From assembly GCA_039881145.1 (NCBI GenBank), contig JAYKKI010000132.1, positions 2,642,501 through 2,706,500 of the forward strand: 64,000 bases of DNA, in the 5' to 3' direction. Below the pieces are notes generated by a model, which was given only the letters and a program-made list of their open reading frames with translations, did no database searches and had not been told where the DNA came from. Of the stretch, positions 47,748 through 59,213 are shown piece after piece. The DNA comes from Druceiella hillmani (lineage: Eukaryota > Arthropoda > Insecta > Lepidoptera > Hepialidae). Position 1 is the stretch's first letter. Each line of letters starts with the position of its first letter. The position numbers were made by a program, and so were the translations under genes.

Positions 47748-49354
47748 TTCATTAGTGTGACTTATTAAATAACCATTAATAGCGAGTTGGAATTTTCCGA
47801 TCCTTAGTAGTATGACATGTCTATTGTGTTTTTTTCTTATTACTTTATGTTATTATGCTCATTCGGGTAACATTCGACAATATTTGGAAGTATCATTTTG
47901 TGCGGGTGTTGCCGGTCTGATTCCAGTGACTTAGTTGCCCTTTACTTTCGATAAGTTATATCACTATATCATCCTCATAGTCTGCGCAAAAATTGGTGTT
48001 CTACTATTGATCATAAGACTTGCATTTTTTTTAAAAATTTTGTCTATTTTTACTTGAAAGATATATTTTTGAAGTGGATTTTATTTATGTAGGGTTTACT
48101 GCCTATACAAACAGTCATTTTAAGGTTTTTAATATGCGCAGTTTTGTCTTCCTCAGTGGTACATTTGTGTGTAAGTTGTAGAAGATGAGGAGAAGATATA
48201 TCCTAAATAACGATAAAAATACAAAAAAATATTATTCTTTTTCATCTAGTCCACCTAATTAGAGTAATGTTCATGTAAATAAAATAAATATGAAAAATGC
48301 CTTCGTTTTGGCCCCCTATGATTTTTAAAAAAAAATCATTTGTGGCTAATCATAAAACACAGTTTCATAAATTCATATTTTAACTTAGTTTTATAAATTC
48401 ATTCATTTTTCTAAATTCGTATGGGTATTTATTCATTATTATTATATGGGTATTTATCCATTTTATGAACGTGAAGACGTATGTCAGTGAGAACATACTC
48501 ATTTGTTTTGCGTTTTATATAAAAATTTAACGAAATATAAATATCATGATTTACCCCATTTCAGTAATATCACATTTCAAATCAACTTTATTTCCCTTCA
48601 TCCGCATGTACTATATAAAATCACAATTTGTTTGGAAATTAATATTAGAAAATAAATAAAAATAACATATTAGGGCTTTGTACAAAATGTTTCTAACTGC
48701 TAAAATGGATGATGATGGCGTAATGAAAAACATTGAGTTAACTCCTGACACTAACATTAAGAATAACATTTCAGACCAAATCACACCGTCTTCAGATTAT
48801 TTTTTCCATCAGAACAAAACAATTTATATGTAAAACTAATAATGATAAATAAGAATTATATGAGGGGAATATCTTATTTATGATTAAGTAACCAAAATAA
48901 AGCCATGAAAATGGTTTAACATTAGAATTAAAACTATTGCTAACAGCAAAACATATTTTTTAGAATAGTACAAATGGAACCATTTTTCTGAATTCTCAGT
49001 TTTGCAATGGTGTAATTTATTGGTGAGAAAAATTAAATAATATAGTTTATAATAATAGGAAGTAATATTAACGAGGTTTCTGTCACATGGGACCTACTAT
49101 TTATAATTTTAATATCCGAAATCAGCCACCTACTGAGTATCAAAAATTATATGTTCGGTTTTAACTGCATTAGTAAGACAGTGATATTATATTTTATTAA
49201 CTTTGACCAAAAGAAGACCATATGATCAACAATCATCAAGAAATAACCATCATTATTTTTAAAATCAAGAAGCGACATAAATAATATGCTCTTTATTTTA
49301 CTTACAAATTTTTCTTATGTTGTTAATGTAATCTCAAATATTACCACATGTATG
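47748..49354. other. AT-rich non-coding stretch
   Basis: No gene seen. Confidence 0.5.
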
Positions 49355-49660
49355 AACATGATATGTAGCCTCAAAATCACACGCTTCTTTTCCTTGCTTG
49401 TGAAGAATGAAAAAAAAAACAGAATTATGAACTGTAAGTTAATTATTTCTAGGTTTATGATATGTGCCCTAGGAATCACCAACTTCGCTTCCCTGAACGT
49501 AAGCAATAAAAAAATAAGAGAAATATGCACTCCAAGCTAATTATTTCTAGGTATATAATATGCACCCTAGGAATCCGCTTACTATCCTTTCTTATTTGTG
49601 AGTAATGAAGATAAATAATAGAAATGTGGCCTTCCAGGTTTACCATTTACAACTTTGTCA
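49355..49660 (+). repeat. 99 bp tandem repeat, ~3 copies
   Basis: gatatgtagcc at 49360, gatatgtgccct at 49459 and aatatgcaccct at 49558 mark units of 99 bases. Each also holds ttgtgaagaatgaa / cgtaagcaataaaa / tgtgagtaatgaag and (first two) aagttaattatttctaggt / aagctaattatttctaggt. A partial fourth copy may follow near 49704 (atgtggcttaccaggttt). Because the period is a multiple of three, frames stay open on both strands (49286-49540 plus, 49315-49530 minus). No known domain. Confidence 0.85.
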
Positions 49661-49829
49661 AATCTTCTTCAAAATGTCACTGACCAACATGGAGAATGCA
49701 AACATGTGGCTTACCAGGTTTTTTAAAATATTTTTCATGGCATATTGGCAATCTAATTCATATATTTCTGAGCTTTAAATACGCAATTAAACATGAGAAA
49801 CCATGGAAGTAATCCATATGTAAAATATA

Positions 49830-49893
<64 letters not shown>

Positions 49894-52078
49894 TTAATAT
49901 AATTTGTGTGGAAGTGTTTTGTTTCTTTTTTTTAAGTTGCTCTCCAAAAGATAACAAATCGTTACCAAATTTACCATGTAACGTAGTAATATATAGGTTG
50001 CTTCTGGCCAGCATAAAGTTCTTATAAGACTGTAAAATATTTTTGACTTTCCGTACTTATTATCGATTACGTATAAATGAAAGCAGATTTCCATGAAACT
50101 TGATGTAGGATGATTTCATTAGTCTAATTAAGATATAGTTTACTATTTACGCGGAAAAAGAGCGTAATTCTGGTAGTATAAAACTCGATAATTTTATTTA
50201 ACAATAAAATTTACCACTATGGGATGATGGCAAAACATATAATAAACTATTTCTTATAAAATTCACCCGGGTAAAACCGTTACCAAAAACTAGTGTATCT
50301 GTGTTGGGTGTATTTTAAAGCCTGTATGATAATTATTTGTACCTTGTAATGGTTAGATATTATACTTTAATTGCTCCGATACAAAAAAATCCGGTGATAA
50401 GGGTGTGTTAGTCACCGAAAAAAAATACGTAAACTAAAATTGTAAAACTCCTACTCCAAAGTATAAATTTACATTTAATAAATTATTCTGATATAGTTAA
50501 TGGCCAGAAGTTTCAAGGCCTTCACTGTCAACATAGTATGTAAGAGAAAATACCTTACTGAATAGAGAATAAAGAAAGTTTAAGCGATGTAATGAGTTGA
50601 AAATGAAAGAAAATATTCGAAAAGAAAATAAGTGACGGAAAATTAAATGAAACAAATGGAAGCTGAGCGATTGAACAAAAGAATTTTATTTTACGCCAAG
50701 TTTTTCAAATTTATACGTCGGTGCGCCGCTAAAACTTTTATCATCGGTAGGTGATCATTTAAAGTTTTGGGTAAAGTCAGTACTTGTAATTACTTGCTTT
50801 GAATAATTTTCTTCGTTTTAACTATCGTATATACTCCTTTATCTTTCCGAAAATTAATGGAAACATTCATTCTGTTTTATTTATAATAATTTTTGGCTGA
50901 TAAAATATTGTATCGTGGTTAATATTTTTAAAGCACATAAAAAAATTCGTGAGGTACTTTTGGAATAATTTTTCATTTATATTACAAGTAAAATAATAAT
51001 TTAAGTTACTTTAAATTGCTCTGATTCACAATATGGTATTCGGATAATATATGAGTTTTCACTACATTAAATTCCGTACATAGTTTATGTTTGTCCACAT
51101 TTATTGGCATGAAAGCTAAAACTATTGCAAACGTAATAACATTGAAGATAACTGGATTGCATACGCAAACGTCGATACCTTAGAAAAGCTTAAAGAAACA
51201 CTTTATGCTTAGACCTTAACTGAAAGATAGAAAATTATTTTTGAAACCCTCGATAAAGATGAAGGTGTCACTTATTTTCAGAGGGATTCTAGCAATTGCA
51301 AAAGTTCACTATCAGCAATTAGATTGACTAACTAACAAACTAAGTAGTCAATAAGGACTGGTTTGTTTTCTCCATGATAAAGACTATATTTTGCCCAAAC
51401 TATAGCAAATGTGCTAGGTTCTACTAGTAATCACTCCTGCTACTAGGTTCATCTTAGTTAACCGACATTGTTTACTCATCATTTACAGAATAAACAATTC
51501 ACAGTATGGAAGATCATCGAAAATATCTCGTCAGTTTTTTAATACAAAAATCCGATCTTAAGGTTATTATTATTAACTATCAAATAACGGCAAGTCACAG
51601 ATAAATACTTTGGTTTTTTTGTGATACTTAGAAGTTCTTTTGCAAAAACAAGTTACATTTAAAAAAAATTATTAATATTAAATAACAAATAAATAATATT
51701 CGCAGAGGAATAAATGTTTTGAAGTGAAATTTAATAAACCTAAAGAAAAAGAAAAATATGAATTATATTTACCGTTCTCTCATACATGTGATATTTAAAA
51801 AAATCTTCATTGCTTGAATTGTTAATTACTGAATAAAAAAATCAAATAGAAAATGAAAATATCTATGAAGCAAACCGAGGTTCAACTTTAATTCGTTATT
51901 TCTAACCAAAATATCATAATACTAAAATAAGCGAGTGATCAACACAATTTTAAGGGTTTCATAGATTGCTTAAAATAGGGAATATCCCGGAAATTTTACA
52001 AATATTAATAATTTTTCCTACTTCCTACTTTCTTGAGAAAAGAAAGAGGTGAGTATCGCTAAAAATACTACAGAACCT
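49661..52078. other. AT-rich non-coding stretch
   Basis: Contains the microsatellite at 49831-49891. No gene. The region around 51160-51230 reads IAYANVDTLEKLKETLY in one frame, which faintly recalls the end of a mariner/IS630-type transposase; far too little to call. Confidence 0.45.
49831..49891. repeat. (AT)n microsatellite
   Basis: About 60 bases of alternating AT; explains the minus frame 49787-50014. Confidence 0.95.
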
Positions 52079-52390
52079 GCTTCCATTCAAATGCCCTATC
52101 GTGTCGTTTAATTCAAAGTGAAAGTGATATTTAAACATGCAAACATAGGCGGCCCCGATAAGCTGCCGCACTAATGGCCCACTTTATTACGGTACCTGTA
52201 AAAGTTCGTGACGTTTCCTGCTCGTAATTACCCGGCCTTCGTCGTATCTCATTTGCCTTGTGCTTGATCTGGCTCCACGTTGACAGTTCTGCGGAAGCTG
52301 CGACGGCGTTTATAGTAGCCTTATCGCGTGGATACAACCGCGAGGAGCGAGAAGATCATATCTATGTGATTGAGACTCTACATACATTTC
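52079..52390 (-). repeat. Duplicated GC-richer block 3, copy a
   Basis: About 312 bases, minus orientation. Aligns end to end with 58909-59213 (plus) and in part with 55065-55210 (plus). The core, 62 bases long (about 52152-52232), is almost identical to copy b: gtaattacgagcaggaaacg, then tcac-aacttttacaggt, ccgtaataaagtgggccatt, agtgcgg, with only two substitutions. Outside the core identity drops to around 65-70%. The minus frame 52131-52337 stays open in both copies in the core. However, among its last 41 codons the differences fall about evenly on codon positions (roughly 6, 4 and 7), which argues against protein constraint. Candidate conserved non-coding element. Confidence 0.88.
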
Positions 52391-52486
52391 GTAGTTGAGC
52401 AGAGATTGTGTTTTGTAGTGCATTGTGGTATAAGGTGACTATAGAATACTTTGTAATTAAAGGAAGACAAATTAATATGATTTGCT
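52391..52486. other. AT-rich spacer
   Basis: Nothing recognisable. Confidence 0.5.
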
Positions 52487-52720
52487 TATTAATATGTTGT
52501 TCCCAATGGTAATAATTACTCAGTGCATACTTAAAAATTTCATCAATTTAACTTATATAAATTTTATCATTATAAATGGTAAACGTTACGTATTAATATG
52601 TTGTTCCCAATGTCCAAAGTGGGACGAGTTGCTAAGAAAATTACACAGTGATAATTACATACTCAACTATTTTTGTCACTTTGCCTTATATCAATTTTAT
52701 CAACATAAATGGCAAAATAT
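52487..52720 (+). repeat. ~104 bp tandem duplication
   Basis: tattaatatgttgttcccaa occurs at 52487 and 52591, and cttatataaattttatcatt ... aaatggtaaa matches cttatatcaattttatcaac ... aaatggcaaa later. The second unit carries about 35 extra bases (ccaaagtgggacgagttgc region). The plus frame 52482-52733 derives from this repeat. Confidence 0.8.
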
Positions 52721-53684
52721 AAAGGAGCAGTGAGTTTTAAGAAGTTCACTATTTCAAATTGATAGCGGTCCTTTCTGGTGAAAATATATTTGTTTGGCTG
52801 CCGGAGGATTTAACCATATATTGAACGTCACTGCCGATTTTGATTAAATTCAAAGATTTATTTTGGTAAATTGAAAACTTCTTGGGAAAAAATAGATGAT
52901 ATATTCGAATATATCGACAAATATTGATATCTTTAAGTTTCAATTATACTGTCTCCCTTTTACAATACAAGAACACCTGTCTTATTAAGTTTAAGTAAGT
53001 ATGAAGATTTCTTTTCTTTTGATTCGTGATTAATTTTCTAGGATCAATAAATATCATGTCAAGTTTCTTTGCTATTAATTTTTTTCCTTTTTCAGGAAAA
53101 ATAGGCTGTATTATTGAAGGTCATTCTTAACTAAAATAAAAAAATCTCACCTGCGCATTTGCATTAAATATTACGTCAGTTTTAAAACAAATGCTATTTT
53201 ATTTTAGAAACCCTTCGTAAAATGAACGAAATGTCCTTTTATTGGTAAATATTTCAAAAGATGCAATTGCGTTATTCCTAGTTCATTATAGTATATCCAA
53301 CTATAACCATTATCATCGATAAGTGATCATCAATTACATGTCTCAATAATAAACTTATGAGCTTCTCGTGCTTTGGAAAGGAAGTTATATCATTGATACC
53401 AGCGGTTGTCATTAGATAATAGTCGCTTTAAGTAATCTGCTTCAAGAAATGTCTCTTTTTCCCTACGGTACAAGAATTTTAGATGACAGTTACGTCGCGT
53501 AAAAACTAGTATTCTGGCCAAATCCCTTGGGTTAGATAGCGAAACTCGTTTAAATGCTGCCATACAAGCTAAGTTGAGGTGAGAGTATATCCAGTTTTAG
53601 TTGGCGATGTAAATCTGTACTAAGTTGTTCTCACAAAACTGTTTGATATATAGGTGGTCGTTTACAACTTTTTGTCTCGTATCA

Positions 53685-53727
53685 AAATAAACTTCCCATG
53701 ACCAGACAGCTCATGGGAAGTTCATTT
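53685..53727. repeat. Small inverted repeat (foldback)
   Basis: aaataaacttcccatga (53685-53701) and tcatgggaagttcattt (53711-53727), one mismatch, 9-base loop. Confidence 0.9.
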
Positions 53728-53770
53728 CGCTGCTTTTCTGATGAGTTGGATAGTATTGATTTTCTCAGCA

Positions 53771-53819
53771 ATAATTTCCTTTGCTAGGCGTTGTAATGAC
53801 GCCTAGCAAAGGAAATTAT
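53771..53819. repeat. Perfect 21 bp inverted repeat
   Basis: ataatttcctttgctaggcg (+t) at 53771-53791 is the exact reverse complement of 53799-53819; loop tgtaatg. Lies 43 bases from the preceding foldback. Confidence 0.95.
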
Positions 53820-54044
53820 ATATTTAGGTAAGTGATATTATTCCCGAATGTAAAAAAATTGCAGGCAGTGACGAGCGATAAAAAATTAACACTGAATAAT
53901 AATTTCTCAAAGTTTATCTTACCTTTCTGTCTGACTAAGATTACAGTGTATATTGTAATAAATACTGACTTTAAAAAAAAATATCACTGCAGGAATTTTG
54001 AATAAATTTTTACATGTGATATTTTTAACAAAGAAACATTTAAC

Positions 54045-54076
54045 AAATTAAGAACTGCTCTTATAAGTTCTTAATT
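54045..54076. repeat. Perfect 12 bp inverted repeat
   Basis: aaattaagaact (54045-54056) and agttcttaattt (54065-54076), loop of 8 bases. Confidence 0.85.
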
Positions 54077-55064
54077 TCCGGTTTCTCATATATATCTTGT
54101 TATAAGTAAAAATTAAGTTTTCTTCTTTAATTTTTATATTTTGCAGCCCGCAAATCAAGCAGAACCAGTTATTTTTTCTTATAAACCGCTTAAATTTAAA
54201 ACTTATGGGCACAGGTTAAACAAAAATATTTTTGTATATAGTACATAATTTAAAGTATTAAATGAAGTACTCGATATTCCTATTTTTCTGTTTCCACATA
54301 TACATGGAATAAGGTCTTAAAATATACTTTTCTTAATTTTAGATAGTACTTCTTCAGAGGTGAATTGAAAAAAGGGTTAAAAAAAATAACCTTGAATAAT
54401 GAAAAAAAACAGGTTCTGTATATGTCTACATGCAAATTGTACAAAAACATAAACACTTTTATAAAGGTCACAGTGTTTAAGATATTTACGATAAAATGTA
54501 TAACCTCCCTCCCACTCCCTAATTAGTTATATTAAAATTATTAAGTATTTATTGCGCTAAGCGTTTCAAAAAAAGATTTCAAAGACTAAATATATTTGAT
54601 GTCACATAATATAAAAATAAAAACCTTGCAAAATGAGGGCCTATTTTACTGGTACCTTATTTACTACCCTTGTAGGTTTATTACAAAAAGGTATAATTTA
54701 AAAGTAAGTAAGTGCACACATCGTTGAGGCGAAATTGTTTACAGAATTGTATGAAATTATATCCATAAATTTATAACATAATTCGGCAGAAAAAAAACGT
54801 ATTTTCCGCATTACATCGCCCCGTGAAACCATTCAAACTTTGTTAAAAATATTTCAAATTACACTGACGAAGAGCAGTTTTGCGGTGAAACCTGATTATA
54901 AAGTGTTATCTCGCTCGCCAAAATTGAGCCTTGAAGTACTCCAATATTTGATCAGACCCTAGATAATAATACTTCATTAACTCCTGCGCTCCGCTCTACC
55001 CGATTAGTATAATTTTATATTCCATAACTATATTAAAGCCCAGCTTGGACTAAATGGCCCCATT

Positions 55065-55210
55065 TCGGCTTAAGGCTCGACGCGGCACGGCGCAAAGATA
55101 AGGCCATTACAGACGCGGTCACAGCATCCGCCGAGACTGTCAGCAAGACGGAAATCCACGCTCTGATAGATGAGATTCTACTCGCCGGACGTGTCGTCGA
55201 ATGAGATACG
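55065..55210 (+). repeat. Duplicated GC-richer block 3, copy c (partial)
   Basis: Shares the left half of the block 3 family: ctcg-cgcgg...aagataaggc, acgcggtcacagcatccgcc, gaactgtca/gagactgtca, ending at aatgagatacg, the point where the 62-base core begins in copies a and b. The core itself is absent, and there is an insert of about 30 bases before aatgagatacg. More diverged than a and b, so less certain. It sits in a wider GC-richer stretch (54880-55280). Confidence 0.55.
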
Positions 55211-55838
55211 AAAAAAAAATTGGCTCAGATTTACTTTGAGCGAGCCTAAATTGTTTAGCGCGGGCTAAAGAAAGGGAAGCCGTAAGTAATCAAGGGGACG
55301 GTTTGATAAGAGCAATTTTGTGGCATTTTTTAAACAGCTTAAAAAATATGAAGTCTTTTTAAACCTTGTAAAAAGTAAGTGAGTATCTTTATTTAGATAT
55401 AATATATTAGATACACTAGTGACACATATTTCGGAGTTGATCATTGTTATCATGATATCCTATTGAATATGGTTACAACGCGCTTTAGTAGCGTTTTGTA
55501 TATGTAAAAGTTTAAACATTTACGTATTCTATTAAATTAGTGTCTCTAATAAATTATTTATAATAACTGATATTATTTTCTATATCATATTAGATAATTT
55601 TGCTCTGTAGTATTATATTATATATTAGTTATTATATTTCACTACACATTTTATTTCTAAGTTCGGTATATTACGTGAAAGCATGCGTCGCACAAAATTA
55701 TACATTTTGCTATATAAGCTCATCCCAATCGATTGCCAATAAATATTAATATAAATAAAAAAACATGATGCTTTATTTACCTATTGTGAGTGGAATAAGT
55801 CAAAAATTATATTCGTGTATGTTTTTAATTAATTTCAG
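55211..55838. other. AT-rich non-coding stretch
   Basis: Nothing recognisable; the minus frame 55265-55453 has no motif. Confidence 0.5.
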
Positions 55839-55989
55839 TAGTATATTTACTGAACTACCGGTAAAATATAGTGGGATGAAAATTACAAGTGAAGGACTAT
55901 ACGAAGGCCTTTCAAAAGGACTACCATTTTGTTTTTGCAGATGGATGGCAAAAGTTAAAAAATATATTAAGACAATCTATCCGATTCAG
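55839..55989 (+). other. Candidate internal exon (weak)
   Basis: A 151-base open stretch within the plus frame 55765-56022 is bordered by a good acceptor (taattaatttcag) and a good donor (ttcag|gtaact). The translation (TELPVKYSGMKITSEGLYEG, then LSKGLPFCFCRWMAKVKKYI) is less AT-driven than neighbouring frames. I do not recognise the protein and there is no linked exon; a chance match is quite possible. Confidence 0.2.
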
Positions 55990-57559
55990 GTAACTTTCAA
56001 TAATTTAAATTCATTTCAATAAGTAAAGTAATTTAAGCCTCGTGATATAATAAGTCTAATTGTAAGGAAAGGCATGCTGTTGTACTCCTTGGTCAAGTTC
56101 TACCATGTTCTGAACATAAGGATTATTTTATGCGATATATTAGAGTTACGACTTCGAATTATAATACAGCTGTCAGCAATTAGATAATGAAAAATTCTAA
56201 ATTAAGTTGATCACAGGCCGAACAGATAAAATTAGTCTCAGAAAATTGGTTATAGTGGGAAAAGTAGAGAGAAAATTATCACGGTGAATTTTTTTGATCA
56301 CTTGTCTGATTAAAACAAGTTGCTCACAAGTTTCTTGGTTACTGTTATCCTGAGAAACGCTATGGACAAAACCACACGAAAACAACTAGTTAATATCATC
56401 ACTAAGTCCATTCAAGACACGGAAACTTCAATAATAAAGAGAGCGAAGAGAATTACGTTTCAAGGCATTTTACACAATATGGAGTAATTTGTCCATTCCT
56501 TACTTCACATTTTTTTTTCGACTAAGAGTAGCTTAGCCGGAAAGGTGAGTGCCAAGAAGGTACTTTCCGTTTGAAGAACAAACCATGGAGTATTGTTAGA
56601 TTTTCGTTGATATTATAAAATTAAAAATTATCTTAATAATAAAATATAATAACAATAGTATGCTGGGAAAATTTTTAATATAATACTTTTTGTCGTATCT
56701 GAAAAATCTTAATTGTACTCTTATCACATCTATTACAAGGCTACACCATGTAACAAGAAAATCATATTTCAAAATATACGAGAAGATCTATTTACAAATA
56801 AATATTCCATATTATAAACATATATTTCTGTGAATTTTTTGGATGAAAACCTTATTTGGTTCTCTAATAATATAAACGACGTTTTGACTTTTCCATATTA
56901 AATTTTCGTAATGTTTTATGTATTTATTTCCCGGGTCCATTACTTATTACTTTTTGTCTTTCACTCGCCTCCTACTAATAATTACTTTTAATATATAATT
57001 ACAAGGTTATCTAATTTCTAGGTTATCTAACTATACCCAAAACTTTTTTATAAAATGGTAGTTAATAGTTCTTTGCGAACTAATATAAATCTTTGCTTAC
57101 CTAATTTTTCGCAAAAATCAAACTATTCACTTTGCCATATCAAAGGTTATTTGATGATGATTAAACTTTACGTTGTGGGTAATGCATTTTAAACCTTCAA
57201 CGATACTTTCAAATTTAAATTAAAAATATCGTAATAGCTTTTCAAGAATATCATACTGTAGACTGCTTGCGTCTATTGTGCACATATGGACTAATATGTG
57301 TACTTGCTACACCATATAATAAATACATATAAGGAATAGCACTTAGATACATTTAATACTTAATTACGTGCCTGATAATAATGCACATTACAGCTGGCTA
57401 TGACATAGTAGCGGATATATAATCGAAATGTTTTAAAGAAAGAGGATAAAAACATTTATTATCTCGCCCTATATTATTTCAAAATAAAATTTGACCAAAA
57501 ATAATGGTATACAGCTCGAGTTAATTCACATTTTGATTTCACTTAATAAATAAAACTCG
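55990..57559. other. AT-rich non-coding stretch
   Basis: No gene seen; the minus frame 56197-56385 has no motif. Confidence 0.5.
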
Positions 57560-57775
57560 GCCAGATTTTATGCCTACACGACAAAACGAACAGCCTGAAC
57601 GCGGTCAACCGTTAGCTGTCAGTGACACATGATGAGTGCGGCAAGCATTTATGAAACGATAACATTCTCAATTTGTCAAAATATTCTCTATTTTGTGCCA
57701 CAAATGTGTGATTTCAGGCAGGTTTTACCCACTCGGAGAAGGGTCTGCTACGTCACATACAAGCTAAAAGAGCTA
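57560..57775. other. Isolated GC-richer block
   Basis: About 215 bases of moderately raised GC (cgaacagcctgaacgcggtc, agtgacacatgatgagtgcgg, actcggagaagggtctgc) without a frame of note. Could be another conserved non-coding element; no second copy found. Confidence 0.35.
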
Positions 57776-58908
57776 GAATAAAAAATAGTTCTTCGTAGTA
57801 ATAGTACGAATCATATTACGCGATTTTTTCTCCATTCAACCTTTTTAAAAGCTCGCTAACTCTTTAAGCATATATGGCAAGGAGGTTTGACATGTTTTGC
57901 AGTGAGAAATGAGCATTTACATATTTAATTTTATTCGAGTCAATCTGTACTTCGAAAAAATATTAACATTTTTTTTTATTAGACTATTTTTGAAAAAATC
58001 TGAATATTTACTTCTAATACTAAAATTTTGCTAAACAGATAGCATATAATCGAATTTATGCTATAGTATTTGACGTAAAGGGCAAATAAATACCAAATAT
58101 TGGAAACAAGTGATATTTAAAAAAAACGAAAACCTCAATAAATTTAATGAAACTCTAACTTTCATTGCAATTTTACATACTAATAAAATATAATGCTAAA
58201 AATGTTAAAAGGAACACAATATATTTACGTGGTTTCAATTTAAGTTAAGATTTATATTTAGCTTTAACCCATGTCCGTATCGCGCAAAATTTCAAAAATA
58301 AATAAAAGTTTTACAAGTTTCTGGAACAAAACTGTGAAAATTTTATTAAAATCGCATTGTCAATAATATCATTAACTATATATTAAATGGATCAATACCA
58401 ATTAAAGAACAGAACTATTTTAATAAACACACTTCATGTGAAAATACTTCGTTTCCTAAAAACTACAGGATTTTACTAACACTCTAATAATTTTTAAAAT
58501 ACACGTAATTCAATTACCTAATGATGGTATGTGATGATAAGTTACAAGAACTTTCTAGTGTATTAGCAAAATGAGTAACCGCCACAATATAAAAAGATAG
58601 AGATTTTTTTCGTAAAGTTCGACTCGATTTTCATATTAACCCATTATTATGTTATATTATTTTACTTCTAGTGCAACATATGATGTTAAATAAGATAGAA
58701 AGGCAATTTCTATATAACATTTCACGTTTTTTAAAAAGTATTTTAAATTTGTATTTATGAGAGTAAAATTGGTCTTCGGATTTTAAAATCATCATTCAAA
58801 GTTGACTGATAAAATGAAAGAAAACTAAATATAACATTTTTACACAAATACATTCACAAATACGTTTACTTTACATTAACAATTATAACTAGAGTTGTAA
58901 CACTGCAG
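57776..58908. other. AT-rich non-coding stretch
   Basis: Nothing recognisable. Confidence 0.5.
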
Positions 58909-59213
58909 AATGTATCGAATAGGCTCATTCACGTAGATACGGTCTAGCTGCGATAGTAGACACGTGATAAGGCAACTAAGAGTGTCTCTACAGTTTCCGC
59001 GGGAATGTCGGCATGAAGAGAGATTGAGCACGAGGTAAATGAGATACGGCGCGGCCCGAGTAATTACGAGCAGGAAACGTCACAAACTTTTACAGGTGCC
59101 GTAATAAAGTGGGCCATTAGTGCGGTGGCTTATCGCAGCAGCCCGCGTTTGCAAGCTTAAATGCAACTTTCGCTTTGACTTAAATTGTGCGACGGAACTC
59201 CTTGAATGGAAAT
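58909..59213 (+). repeat. Duplicated GC-richer block 3, copy b
   Basis: Plus-orientation partner of 52079-52390, 6.5 kb away. The homology begins at aatgtatcg...cacgtagata, passes through cacgtgataaggc, cagtttccgc, gagcacgaggtaaatgagat, the 62-base core (59064-59130 region), tttgca-gcttaaat, and ends at cttgaatggaa. Everything outside these limits is unrelated between the two copies. Confidence 0.88.

Larger units (their letters stand above)
52721..55064. other. AT-rich non-coding stretch with hairpins
   Basis: No gene; the minus frames 52749-52943 and 54280-54471 have no motif. Contains foldbacks at 53685-53727, 53771-53819 and 54045-54076. GC rises from about 54860 toward block 3 copy c. 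Confidence 0.5.

Noticed and set aside
51160..51240. Possible transposase C-terminus (IAYANVDTLEKLKETL)
   Set aside because: Too short, and no neighbouring motifs of the same family in any frame.
52131..52337. Minus-strand 68-residue frame as a conserved small protein shared with 59034-59160
   Set aside because: Both copies stay open in the core and end at the same stop, but differences are not concentrated at third codon positions, and homology continues past the stop for about 50 bases at a similar level. Conservation looks nucleotide-level.
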